The notes under the pieces: generated by a model
The model's database searches: none
The model's input: the letters and a program-made list of their open reading frames with translations, nothing else
Told to the model about the DNA's origin: nothing
Translations under genes and position numbers: made by a program
Shown here: positions 46,733-54,736 of the stretch, in pieces
How the letters are laid out: every line of letters begins with the position of its first letter
Position numbering within the stretch: position 1 is the stretch's first letter
Assembly (NCBI GenBank): GCA_028288165.1
Contig: JAQBOG010000009.1
Location: forward strand, 84,110 to 148,109
Direction: 5' to 3'
DNA length: 64,000 nt
From: Sphingobacteriales bacterium
GTDB lineage: Bacteria > Bacteroidota > Bacteroidia > Sphingobacteriales > Sphingobacteriaceae

Positions 46733-47224
46733 CTACTGTTCGATTGGCATCCTTAAAACAAAATCATTTAAGATGAAGCCATAATATGGGATGTCGACCT
46801 TTTTGAATATTTCAAATCCGATGGCCTTATAAAATCCAAGAGCAGGGTTGTTTCTATTTACATTAAGCTCCAAGATTGCAGCAGCATTTTTTTTGCTTAA
46901 TTCGATGACATGTTGTATCAACTTTTTGCCTGTTCCTTTACCTTGTTCGGATGGGAGGATATAGAGTTTGTGGAGCTTACAAATTCGTTCATTCAAATCA
47001 ATTGAATATCCTGCAAAAGCGACAACAGTGTCATCTCTTTTGGCTAATAGAAAGGTCATGCCGTCATTCATTTGTTCATCCAATGCAGCCTCAGAATAAC
47101 TTTTTTCTAGCATAAAGCTAATTTGATCTTTTGAAAGAATAGGTTCATAGGTGGGCCACCAAATTTGGTTAGCTAGCTGATGAATTGTTAAGATATCCGA
47201 TTTGTTTGCCTCTTTAATAATCAT
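46733..47224 (-). CDS. GNAT family N-acetyltransferase
   Basis: A 163-residue GNAT acetyltransferase. The acetyl-CoA-binding motif A is KLYILPSEQGKGTGKKLIQHV (about residues 89-109), preceded by the strand VVAFAGYSIDL and followed by AAILELNVNRNNPALGFYKAIGF. Small N-acetyltransferases of this kind often act on polyamines or protein N-termini, but the substrate cannot be told. Single minus-strand gene. Confidence 0.9.
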   Translation of the reverse strand: MIIKEANKSDILTIHQLANQIWWPTYEPILSKDQISFMLEKSYSEAALDEQMNDGMTFLLAKRDDTVVAFAGYSIDLNERICKLHKLYILPSEQGKGTGKKLIQHVIELSKKNAAAILELNVNRNNPALGFYKAIGFEIFKKVDIPYYGFILNDFVLRMPIEQ

Positions 47225-47379
47225 ATCAATTACTGAAGTTTATAAAAATTAATTTGTGTTTTAAATAAATTTATTTAAAGAAATTGATCATTAGTGGGAT
47301 ATAATGAAAAATTAATACAACTTTGGAATATTAAACCAACTACACAAGCGTTTGTATAGTTAATTACCAGAATGACCGT

Positions 47380-48057
47380 ATGTTTAAAAGATTGATACTC
47401 TCAAGTACATTGTTGTTAGCCGTTAATTTAGGATACTCACAAATATTTAATAAAGGTTTTTCTGCAGGGCTTAATGTTGGGGTTACTCAGCCATTCGCCG
47501 ACACTTATGACTCAGATTTAACGATTAACTTTGGCTTAGGGGTACAATATCATCTAACATCATATACTTTTGTTAGTGCAGATTTTGTAAAGAGTACCCT
47601 GGAAAGAGAAAACCTGGATCGCTATTATAGGAGATATCGAAACAGTTTTACTGATTTAACATTAACAGCCAATATGAGTTTGGGGCAAGTTCTAGCTCCG
47701 ATGATTGGGCCAAAGCTATTTATTAACAACATTTACATAGGAGCAGGTGTAGGCGTAATAAATAGCAATGTAACTCAGCCTAATTCTGAAACTACCGATC
47801 AATATGGAGGTAAGCGCTATAAAGGATCTGATTTAATCATTCCAATCAATCTTGGATATGACTTCAAATTAGCTAAAAAAGGTAAGATCGTTGGAAATGT
47901 CAACTATCAATATGATTACTCAACTTCCGACGCTTTAGACGGCTATGATGTCCCTTTCAGTAAAAGTAGCGATGTATATTACAAGGTTACAGTAGGAATT
48001 AAATACCTGTTCGGAAAACCAGGAGGTAGCAATAACAGTCTGGATTGTTATTACTAA
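47380..48057 (+). CDS. Outer-membrane beta-barrel protein
   Basis: A 225-residue outer-membrane protein with signal peptide (MFKRLILSSTLLLAVNLGYSQ) and repeating amphipathic strands: GFSAGLNVGVTQPFADTY, TINFGLGVQYHLTSYTFVSADF, IIPINLGYDFKLAKKGKIVGN and YYKVTVGIKYLFGKP. An eight-stranded OmpX/OmpA-like barrel is likely. No extra domain. It is convergent with the response-regulator gene (13 bases). Confidence 0.85.
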   Translation: MFKRLILSSTLLLAVNLGYSQIFNKGFSAGLNVGVTQPFADTYDSDLTINFGLGVQYHLTSYTFVSADFVKSTLERENLDRYYRRYRNSFTDLTLTANMSLGQVLAPMIGPKLFINNIYIGAGVGVINSNVTQPNSETTDQYGGKRYKGSDLIIPINLGYDFKLAKKGKIVGNVNYQYDYSTSDALDGYDVPFSKSSDVYYKVTVGIKYLFGKPGGSNNSLDCYY

Positions 48058-48069
48058 CTCAAAAATGAT

Positions 48070-48762
48070 TTAGCTAACTAATAATTTATACCCCCGGCCA
48101 TGAACATTAATGATTTCAACGCCTGAATCTTCTTTTAGATACTTACGAAGCTTACTTAAAAAAACATCCATACTTCGGCCATTAAAATAGTTGTCGTCAT
48201 GCCAGATGCTAATTAATGCTTCTTCCCGGGTTAAAACCTCGTTCTTTTTTAGGCAAAGCAATCTCAACAATTCCGCCTCTTTAGTAGATACTTTTTGTTG
48301 CCGTTTACCGTCTGTGATTAATTGAGCGGTATAATCAAACAGGTATTTACCAACTTTAAACTTCGTTTGTTGTTCATCAGCTCTTTTATCCGAATCAGAT
48401 ACACGTTTTAGTAATGCTTGAATACGTAGAAGAAGTTCTTCAATCCGGAAGGGTTTTGTGATGTAATCATCGCCACCCAAGTTAAAGGCCTCAGTTTTAT
48501 CTTCCATCATTGCCTTTGCTGTAGCAAAGATGATCGGGATGTTGATGTTAACTTTACGGATTTCCTTAGCGAGCGTAAAGCCGTCCTTTTTAGGCATCAT
48601 TACATCGAGGATACAGATATCGTATTGGCCTTTAGTAAAAGCTTTTAGACCCTCTTCGCCATCTTTACACAAAGTAACATCAAACTTTCCCTTTAACTGA
48701 AGGTAGTCTTGCAATAACATCCCTAAATTGGGATCGTCTTCAACCAATAAAATTTTCTTCAT
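48070..48762 (-). CDS. OmpR/PhoB-type response regulator
   Basis: DNA-binding response regulator, 230 residues. Receiver domain about residues 1-115, with acidic pair VEDDPN, phosphoacceptor Asp in ICILDVMMPKKDG, and Lys in DDYITKPFR. The C-terminal winged helix (about 135-230) has STKEAELLRLLCLKKNEVLTREEAL and a recognition helix region NGRSMDVFLSKLRKYL. It follows the sensor kinase gene by about 43 bases on the same strand. OmpR-family proteins bind direct repeats about 10-11 bases apart, a feature seen at 50767. Confidence 0.95.
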   Translation of the reverse strand: MKKILLVEDDPNLGMLLQDYLQLKGKFDVTLCKDGEEGLKAFTKGQYDICILDVMMPKKDGFTLAKEIRKVNINIPIIFATAKAMMEDKTEAFNLGGDDYITKPFRIEELLLRIQALLKRVSDSDKRADEQQTKFKVGKYLFDYTAQLITDGKRQQKVSTKEAELLRLLCLKKNEVLTREEALISIWHDDNYFNGRSMDVFLSKLRKYLKEDSGVEIINVHGRGYKLLVS

Positions 48763-48805
48763 ATCCTTTTTTAATATTTGGCAATTTAAAATTTGAGAGG
48801 CAGTT

Positions 48806-50650
48806 TTAATTGGCAGATTTTGCTAAAGGCAAAACTATTTCAAACTCTGAACCTTTATCTTGTTCACTTTTTACGCTAATGGAGCCGTTTAAACGCTTAA
48901 TGATATTATGTACGTAGCTTAATCCTAATCCGAAGCCTTTCACGTCATGAAGATTCCCGGTAGGTATTCTATAAAACTGATCAAATATCTTCGCTTGCTG
49001 ATCTCTGTTCATCCCTATTCCTTTGTCAGCTACTTTAATAATCAGCTTGTTGCCAACGTTAGCCGTGCTGATACATATTTCAGGATCATCCTTGCTGTAT
49101 TTATTCGCGTTATCTATCAAGTTGAAAATCACATTCGAGAGGTGCAGTTCGTCACCAAGAATGATTGCTTTTGTGGCATTTAGAGATAAGTTTACGGTAG
49201 CGTTTCTTTTTTGTAATTGAAGCGCCATGCTATCAATTATGGCAGCAAGCAGATCATTTACATCCACCTCTTTGTGTTCTAGCTTCAAATCACCTTTATC
49301 TATTTTGGCGATGTTCAAAACACGTTCTATGTGGTTGCCCAATCTTATGTTTTCATCATAGATTATCCCCGCAAGGCGATGGATCCTGCTTTTATCTGCT
49401 GTTAACTCTGGATCTTTTAACGCCTCACTCGCAATCATGATGGTCGCCACCGGAGTTTTAAACTCATGCGTCATGTTGTTTATGAAATCAGTTTTCATTT
49501 CTGACAGTTTTTTCTGGCGAAGTATTATGAAAATGGTATAACCAAAGCAGCAAATCAAGATAATAAGTAAAGCAGCAGAAGAAGGCAATAGCACGCTGAT
49601 ATTACTCATCAGCATACTGTTTTTGTTAGGAAAATTAACTGTAAGTTTTCCTAATTCGCCGATCATTTCTTTTGGAAATAAGGCAGTGGTGTATGAATTT
49701 TCAGGTTGAAGCTTATTGTTTTTGTCAGAAACACTATAAAAGATCACCGAGTCTTCATTTGCAAGGCTTATTTGATAATTATAAGGGATATGGATGCCTC
49801 GATTTGTTAACTCGAACTTTAGCAATGTATCCAGAAGCTTTGCATTGATGCGTTTTTTTAGTGGAAGGTTGATCTGTTCATATTCTTTCGCTAAATCGGT
49901 AAAAACGGCTTCTTTCTGGTTTACGATATTAACCGAATCTAGGTATTTGTTCACTTTCTTTACTTCCAGTTGTTCCCGAACCAATCTTTTAAGGTTACGC
50001 TTAATCCTTGGATTCACCCTCGGTAATGAAATTATTCTTGCGCCCCAAACCGGGTCAATTACGAAGTATCTGACGCTATCGTCAGATCCTTTTTTCATCA
50101 CAACCTTTTGATCAAGAGGATTTTCAACATATAATTGCTGCGCCACGTTCTGCATTACGCGACCCATATCATCTACATATTCCTGAATTTTTATGTCGAA
50201 GCGTACTTTGTCAATTTCATTGGGATTTTTGAGGTACGTTTCATAAAAGTCTTTATCTACTAAAAGTGCTTTCGGATAGCGTGCTCTTAATAAGCTATCA
50301 CGCATTTTGAAATCCTGGTCAATTTTTCGTTGCCTGATTTTCACTAGTTCTGTAAATCGTCCTTCTGGTCTTTTAATTATAACATCCGTTTTGTTCGCTT
50401 CTTCTTGATTTCGCTTTTTCTGATTCTTTGCTTCTTTAGATCTTTCGGCAGCCTTGCGTTTCATAAAAAGAATTGCATCTCGCTTTTCTATTTTATATAT
50501 CACATTTTTTAACGCCTCATTAACCGACTGATCAAACATCTGTGATTTAAGCCTGAATGATTCTCGGATAAAATAATATTGCATAGCTACTACTCCAAGT
50601 AACGCAATAGCCATTAAACTTATAATAAATATGATACTATTTCTCTTCAT
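48806..50650 (-). CDS. Sensor histidine kinase
   Basis: Membrane histidine kinase of 614 residues. An N-terminal helix (about residues 7-27, IFIISLMAIALLGVVAMQYYF) and a second near 357-377 (SAALLIILICCFGYTIFIIL) frame a large extracytoplasmic domain. HisKA: FINNMTHEFKTPVATIMIA; HATPase: NVIFNLIDNANKYSKDDP (N box), VADKGIGMNRDQQAKIF (G1) and GFGLGLSYV (G2). It is upstream of the regulator gene. The sensor domain is long and has no recognised small-ligand motif, so its signal is unknown. Confidence 0.94.
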   Translation of the reverse strand: MKRNSIIFIISLMAIALLGVVAMQYYFIRESFRLKSQMFDQSVNEALKNVIYKIEKRDAILFMKRKAAERSKEAKNQKKRNQEEANKTDVIIKRPEGRFTELVKIRQRKIDQDFKMRDSLLRARYPKALLVDKDFYETYLKNPNEIDKVRFDIKIQEYVDDMGRVMQNVAQQLYVENPLDQKVVMKKGSDDSVRYFVIDPVWGARIISLPRVNPRIKRNLKRLVREQLEVKKVNKYLDSVNIVNQKEAVFTDLAKEYEQINLPLKKRINAKLLDTLLKFELTNRGIHIPYNYQISLANEDSVIFYSVSDKNNKLQPENSYTTALFPKEMIGELGKLTVNFPNKNSMLMSNISVLLPSSAALLIILICCFGYTIFIILRQKKLSEMKTDFINNMTHEFKTPVATIMIASEALKDPELTADKSRIHRLAGIIYDENIRLGNHIERVLNIAKIDKGDLKLEHKEVDVNDLLAAIIDSMALQLQKRNATVNLSLNATKAIILGDELHLSNVIFNLIDNANKYSKDDPEICISTANVGNKLIIKVADKGIGMNRDQQAKIFDQFYRIPTGNLHDVKGFGLGLSYVHNIIKRLNGSISVKSEQDKGSEFEIVLPLAKSAN

Positions 50651-50766
50651 TCTAATGGGTAAGAAGTATTGAATAATTAGATAACAAGTAGTTAGCTAAG
50701 TAAATCGAAATTTCGTTTATTCCACACTATACAAAAATACGTAACTCGCTCTAAGCCAATTTGCTT

Positions 50767-50793
50767 TTAACATATTTTAACAATGCCTTAACA
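50767..50793. promoter_or_regulatory. Triple TTAACA box, 10/11-base spacing
   Basis: TTAACA starts at 50767, 50777 and 50788, giving spacings of 10 and 11 bases, that is one helical turn each. The region lies between the divergent kinase (50650) and the T9SS-tail protein (50844), ahead of TAGTTTTG at 50815. This layout is typical of OmpR/PhoB-type regulator sites. An almost identical array is at 60180. Confidence 0.65.
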
Positions 50794-50814
50794 AAATTGA
50801 CCACCGGTCGCAAC

Positions 50815-50822
50815 TAGTTTTG
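50815..50822 (+). promoter_or_regulatory. Bacteroidota -7 element (TAGTTTTG)
   Basis: TAGTTTTG matches TAnnTTTG and is 22 bases before the ATG at 50844. The triple TTAACA array is just upstream, so this may be a regulated promoter. Confidence 0.55.
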
Positions 50823-50843
50823 TTTAAACATAAATATAATGAT

Positions 50844-51815
50844 ATGAAAACTGCTGTACAAAATCACCTTGGTTTAAAATTAAGCCTGGCGTCCGTAGTG
50901 TTGGTTTGCTCTGTTTTTACTGCTTTTGCTCAAGAAAGGAAAGAGATAAAACGCGATATAATCATTAGGAATGGCGATACCTTAATAAATGGAAAAAAGT
51001 TATCTGAGGTTGATAATGCAGAGCGGGAAAAATTGCGCAAAGAGCTGCATTCGCTAGAGAGAAGCCGGGTGAAAGAGCAAGGTGATATTGTGATCAGGCG
51101 AAAAGGTTTGGACGGAAAAGAAACCATTGAAAAGGATGTGATTATTAAACGTGATAATTCAATTCCGGGTTTGGATGAAAAGGAAATGAAGGTGATGGAA
51201 TTTAGATTTAAAGAACCAATGTTTGAGAAACAGGTATCTAGGTTTAATGGAGATAGTTTGTTGCAAGAAGGTAGCCTGTTAAGTGATGTAAAAATAAGAA
51301 TAGAAGGCCCGGTAAGATTTGAAAACCGAACGATTGCGAGAAATGGGGAAGGCGGTCTGGAGAGGCGACCTTTTTTGGGTGGCGAACCGGCAGACTTTTT
51401 AATTGACCGACGCGGTATAGAATATAGAAGGCATCCAGAAAATTCTCAGGTGTTCAATTATAATAGTACCGATAGAGATGGGATTTCTACACGAGTATCG
51501 TTCCGTATTCGTGAAGTGGAAGAATCACAATTGAAAAAAATTACCGGCAGCGTTACTGTTAACAAAATAGAGGAGGTTAAGGATTTAACGCTATATCCTA
51601 ATTTTTCTTCTGGTAAAACAACGTTGTCTTTCCAGTTACCCGTAAAAGGTTCTGCAGGAGTGAAGATACTTGACAGCAGTTTAAAAGTTCTGTATTCTGA
51701 CAAGGTTTCTGGAGATAGTTTCAGCAAACAGCTTTCGTTGCCTAAGAATGGAGTCTATTACTTGTCCATTAATCAGAACAAAAATTGGTTTGTGAGGCAA
51801 ATTGTGAAAGAGTAA
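50844..51815 (+). CDS. Exported protein with T9SS type A-like sorting tail
   Basis: 323-residue exported protein. A signal peptide (KLSLASVVLVCSVFTAFAQ) is followed by a charged Arg/Glu/Lys-rich middle (RRKGLDGKETIEKDVIIKR), which may be coiled or disordered. The C-terminal 75 residues look like a type IX secretion sorting domain: DLTLYPNFSSGKTTLSFQLP, GSAGVKILDSSLKVLYSD, LPKNGVYYLSINQNKNWFVRQIVKE. So it is likely secreted through the outer membrane and attached or released. The start at ATG 50844 is preferred over TTG 50820. Divergent from the two-component genes. Confidence 0.8.
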   Translation: MKTAVQNHLGLKLSLASVVLVCSVFTAFAQERKEIKRDIIIRNGDTLINGKKLSEVDNAEREKLRKELHSLERSRVKEQGDIVIRRKGLDGKETIEKDVIIKRDNSIPGLDEKEMKVMEFRFKEPMFEKQVSRFNGDSLLQEGSLLSDVKIRIEGPVRFENRTIARNGEGGLERRPFLGGEPADFLIDRRGIEYRRHPENSQVFNYNSTDRDGISTRVSFRIREVEESQLKKITGSVTVNKIEEVKDLTLYPNFSSGKTTLSFQLPVKGSAGVKILDSSLKVLYSDKVSGDSFSKQLSLPKNGVYYLSINQNKNWFVRQIVKE

Positions 51816-51821
51816 GCACAT

Positions 51822-51845
51822 AAAACCCGCCATCAGGCGGGTTTT
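51822..51845. terminator. Bidirectional terminator
   Basis: AAAACCCGCC (51822-51831) pairs perfectly with GGCGGGTTTT (51836-51845), loop ATCA. It separates the T9SS-tail gene and the convergent DUF3127 gene. Confidence 0.9.
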
Positions 51846-51861
51846 GTATGTTCAGTTTTTT

Positions 51862-52230
51862 CTAGAAAGGAAGATCGTCATCATCTGCTGAAGATGAAAT
51901 GTCAGCCGGGGCAGCATAAGCAGGAGTCGATACTGACGCAGTTTCGCCAGCACCTAAAGCATTAATTCTCCAAACAATCATGTTGTTAAAGTATGTAGTT
52001 ACACCATCTTTATTTGTCCATGGTCGGCCTTTCAAATTAAAGAATACTTCAACTTGATCTCCTACTTTTACGCTATCAAGAATAGAAACTTTATCCTGCT
52101 GCGCTTCGAATTTTAAATATTCAGGGTACGTAGGATTTTCAGCGTACTCAATAATAACTTCCCGTTTTTTGAACTTATCACTCACGTTTATAACCGGAGA
52201 GATTTCGTGTACTTTTCCTTTAATATCCAT
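51862..52230 (-). CDS. DUF3127 protein with SSB-like acidic C-terminal tip
   Basis: A 122-residue protein of the DUF3127 family: an OB-fold-like body with strands MDIKGKVHEISPVIN, KKREVIIEYAENPTYPEYLKFE, VGDQVEVFFNLKGRPW and YFNNMIVWRINAL. The C-terminus ends SSADDDDLPF, very like the acidic SSB tip (DDDLPF/DDDIPF) that recruits partners to single-stranded DNA. The family's role is not established; the tail suggests ssDNA-linked work. Separated from the next gene by a terminator. Confidence 0.88.
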   Translation of the reverse strand: MDIKGKVHEISPVINVSDKFKKREVIIEYAENPTYPEYLKFEAQQDKVSILDSVKVGDQVEVFFNLKGRPWTNKDGVTTYFNNMIVWRINALGAGETASVSTPAYAAPADISSSADDDDLPF

Positions 52231-52307
52231 TGGTATTGATTATTACTTATATTAAACTATTGATATATTAAAAACCATCAAACTCAAATCTCCATATTTT
52301 AATTGAG

Positions 52308-52315
52308 TAACTTCG
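52308..52315 (+). promoter_or_regulatory. Promoter-like -7 element (TAACTTCG)
   Basis: TAACTTCG is one base off TAnnTTTG, 17 bases before the ATG of the RNA methyltransferase gene. No clear -33. Weakly supported. Confidence 0.4.
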
Positions 52316-52324
52316 CAAATTATT

Positions 52325-53500
52325 ATGCAAGTTTTCCACACCAAAAGTAAAATCATCATCACCTGTAATAAACGCTTATCGCCTTTTTTACAGCAAGAAG
52401 TTGAAGCATTAGGATATACCATTGTCCGCAGTTTCAGTACAGGAGTAGAGTTAGAAGGAACAGTTAATGACTGTATTCCGCTTAATTTAAACCTTCGATG
52501 CGCCAGTCAGGTGCTTTATTCTATCAAAGTATTTGAAGCAGAAAATCCCGCAAGGTTATATAAGGAACTACTTGAAATAGAATGGGAGAGCTTAATTGAT
52601 TTCTCTGGCTATTTTTCCGTTACCTCGAATGTGGATAACGAGACCATCACCACACCTTTATTTGCTAATTTGAAAGTAAAGGACGCCATCGTTGATCGGA
52701 TTAAAGAAAAAAAAGGGATTCGTCCAAATTCAGGTTCTGACAGTAATAAGGCAGTTATTCATTTATATTGGAAAGAGAATACAGCCGAAGTATTTATTGA
52801 TACTGCAGGAGAAACACTTGCTAAACACGGTTACCGGAAAATACCCGGTAAAGCGCCTATGCTTGAAGCATTAGCTACGGCAACCATAATGGCCACAGGT
52901 TGGGACAAGAAAAGTCATTTCGTTGCACCCATGTGTGGTTCAGGTACTTTAGCAATCGAGGCGGCTTTGTTGGCTACCAATAAAAGCCCTGGATTGTTTC
53001 GGATGAACTATAGTTTTATGCACTTTATTGGCTATGATGAGGAAGTGTTTTTTGCAGAGCGACGCAAATTAAAAGATCAGGCAACGAAGGAAATTGATTT
53101 CAAGATCGTTGCCACGGATATTTCTGAGGATGCTGTTCAGATTTCGAGAAATAACGCTAAAACTGCAGGTGTTGATCATTTAATAGAATTTGATGTTTGT
53201 GATTTTGCGGATACTATTGTGCCGATCGGGAATGGTGTAGTGATGTTTAATCCTGAATACGGCGAACGTTTAGGTGTTCACAGTAAGCTGGAAGAAACGT
53301 ACAAACGCATAGGTGATTTCATGAAGAAAGAATGCAAGGGTTATCGAGGTTATATTTTCACCGGCAACCCGGATCTGGCTAAGAAGATCGGTTTACGAGC
53401 CTCGAGACGCATGGAGTTTTATAATGGTAAACTGGATTGCCGGTTATTGGAATATGAGCTTTATGATGGAAGTAAAAGAGAGCCGAAAATAGCGGAGTAG
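52325..53500 (+). CDS. THUMP-domain RNA methyltransferase, RlmL-like
   Basis: Class I SAM-dependent methyltransferase, 391 residues, with an N-terminal THUMP-type RNA-binding domain (about residues 60-155) and a Rossmann catalytic domain: APMCGSGTLAIEAALLATN, ATDISEDAVQISRNNAKTAG, MFNPEYGERLG. The catalytic NPPY of RlmL/RsmD-like enzymes is here NPEYGERLG, with Glu for Pro. That pattern is frequent in this subgroup. Probably modifies 23S rRNA G2445-type guanine N2, by analogy to RlmL, though this is not proven. Confidence 0.9.
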   Translation: MQVFHTKSKIIITCNKRLSPFLQQEVEALGYTIVRSFSTGVELEGTVNDCIPLNLNLRCASQVLYSIKVFEAENPARLYKELLEIEWESLIDFSGYFSVTSNVDNETITTPLFANLKVKDAIVDRIKEKKGIRPNSGSDSNKAVIHLYWKENTAEVFIDTAGETLAKHGYRKIPGKAPMLEALATATIMATGWDKKSHFVAPMCGSGTLAIEAALLATNKSPGLFRMNYSFMHFIGYDEEVFFAERRKLKDQATKEIDFKIVATDISEDAVQISRNNAKTAGVDHLIEFDVCDFADTIVPIGNGVVMFNPEYGERLGVHSKLEETYKRIGDFMKKECKGYRGYIFTGNPDLAKKIGLRASRRMEFYNGKLDCRLLEYELYDGSKREPKIAE

Positions 53501-53539
53501 AGTTTTGTGAGTATGGAGGTTTTTTGGGATAAGGTTATT

Positions 53540-53736
53540 TCACAGAGTAAGAAAGAGAGAGAAGGCACGGAGTTTCACAGAGAAAAAATAAATTTTAAAA
53601 GCACCTCTGTGTAAAAGCGTTATTACACAGAGAAAGAGAGAGGAGGCACGGAGTTTCACAAAGATTAATTAATATCTGATATTAACCGAAACAACCTCTG
53701 TGTATCTCTGTGTGTTGCTCCGTGATCCTCTGTGTA
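53540..53736. repeat. R4 dispersed repeats, two inverted pairs
   Basis: Blocks CACAGAG...GGCACGGAGTTTCACAGAG (53540-53582 and 53625-53660) alternate with inverted CACCTCTGTGTAA (about 53602) and CAACCTCTGTGTATCTCTGTG (about 53692-53711). The family also occurs at 28612. Such AC-rich repeats are common between genes in several phyla. The gap 53501-53792 is otherwise empty of features. Confidence 0.75.
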
Positions 53737-53792
53737 ATTAAGAGCAAACTTCAAATAGTTAAGTAGAATAAACGATCTCAATAATAAACAAA

Positions 53793-54242
53793 ATGGAAAA
53801 CGATACTTATTTCAATTACTTCGGTTTTGCTAGTAACCTGAAGAAGAGTTTACTTGAAGAAAGAATTGGAGGGGCTGTGGAAGAATTCATGTCAGCCAGA
53901 CTAGCTAATTATGGATTTCGCTTCAACAAGAAAAATAAGGATGGGAGCGCTCGGGCGAATTTAATCATATCCGAAGAGGAAGATGTGTACGGTGTAGTTT
54001 ATAAATTATCCGCTAAGTACTATGATATACTTTGCAAAACTGAACCAGGGTTTAAACTAATTGAAGTTCAGGTAGAAACTGATACGTCATATGTAAAAGC
54101 GCTAACTTTTTTGTCAGAAGAGATTACTGACAATATTTTACCTGATAAGGCTTACTTAAATACGATATTAAAAGGAGCTAGAGAACATTCTTTACCGGAA
54201 GAGTACCAAGTTTTTATTAAAATTTTGGCTAGTGCCGATTAA
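53793..54242 (+). CDS. Gamma-glutamylcyclotransferase-like protein, 149 aa
   Basis: 149-residue protein with the opening YFNYFGFASNLKKSLLEERIG, like the (Y)xxYGSNL start of GGCT-fold enzymes, and GVVYKLSAKYYDILCKTEPGFKLIEVQVE, which fits the segment with the catalytic Glu (T-E-P-G). Such enzymes cyclise gamma-glutamyl amines to 5-oxoproline. The family is diverse and the substrate is not seen. Low similarity by eye, so moderate confidence. Confidence 0.6.
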   Translation: MENDTYFNYFGFASNLKKSLLEERIGGAVEEFMSARLANYGFRFNKKNKDGSARANLIISEEEDVYGVVYKLSAKYYDILCKTEPGFKLIEVQVETDTSYVKALTFLSEEITDNILPDKAYLNTILKGAREHSLPEEYQVFIKILASAD

Positions 54243-54270
54243 AATATAGATGTATTTTAATCTATTTTAT

Positions 54271-54278
54271 TAGTTTCG
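54271..54278 (+). promoter_or_regulatory. Promoter-like -7 element (TAGTTTCG)
   Basis: TAGTTTCG is a one-base variant of TAnnTTTG, 30 bases ahead of the ATG at 54308. Weak support. Confidence 0.35.
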
Positions 54279-54307
54279 TTGAACTAAACAAACTAACCCC
54301 CGTTGCC

Positions 54308-54736
54308 ATGTCCGATACTTCTGTGCCGTCGAAATCTTTTTTAGGCTGGATTATATTTTTAATTGCATTCTCTGTATTTCAACTAGCTTCAAGGTATTCA
54401 CTTCAATATGTATTTGTTAAGGCGTATAATTGGGTATATCTTGTTAACACAAAAGCAAATATTTTTAAAGAGATTGCGGCTTTTATAGCTCTTTACGCGG
54501 TTTTAATGGGTATTTATTTGGTTACAAGGTATCTGATAAAGCTTTGTCCGAAACCCAAAATTGGAGCCATCCTATTTCTTGTGATTAATATCGGCATCAT
54601 TACCTTTTCTTACTTCGGGAATGTAAGTCAAACATATCAACCTGTGTGGCTTTTTTGTACGGTACTTGTTTATTCTATTTTAGCGATCAGCCTTGCGATG
54701 ACCACGGTGTTATTATTTTTTAAAACAAAGGAGTAA
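54308..54736 (+). CDS. Small polytopic membrane protein, 142 aa
   Basis: A 142-residue protein with four hydrophobic segments (FLGWIIFLIAFSVFQLA, EIAAFIALYAVLMGIYLV, IGAILFLVINIGIITFSYF, WLFCTVLVYSILAISLAMTT). No catalytic residues. The 3' end overlaps the convergent UbiA-type gene by 24 bases. Function unknown. Confidence 0.65.
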   Translation: MSDTSVPSKSFLGWIIFLIAFSVFQLASRYSLQYVFVKAYNWVYLVNTKANIFKEIAAFIALYAVLMGIYLVTRYLIKLCPKPKIGAILFLVINIGIITFSYFGNVSQTYQPVWLFCTVLVYSILAISLAMTTVLLFFKTKE

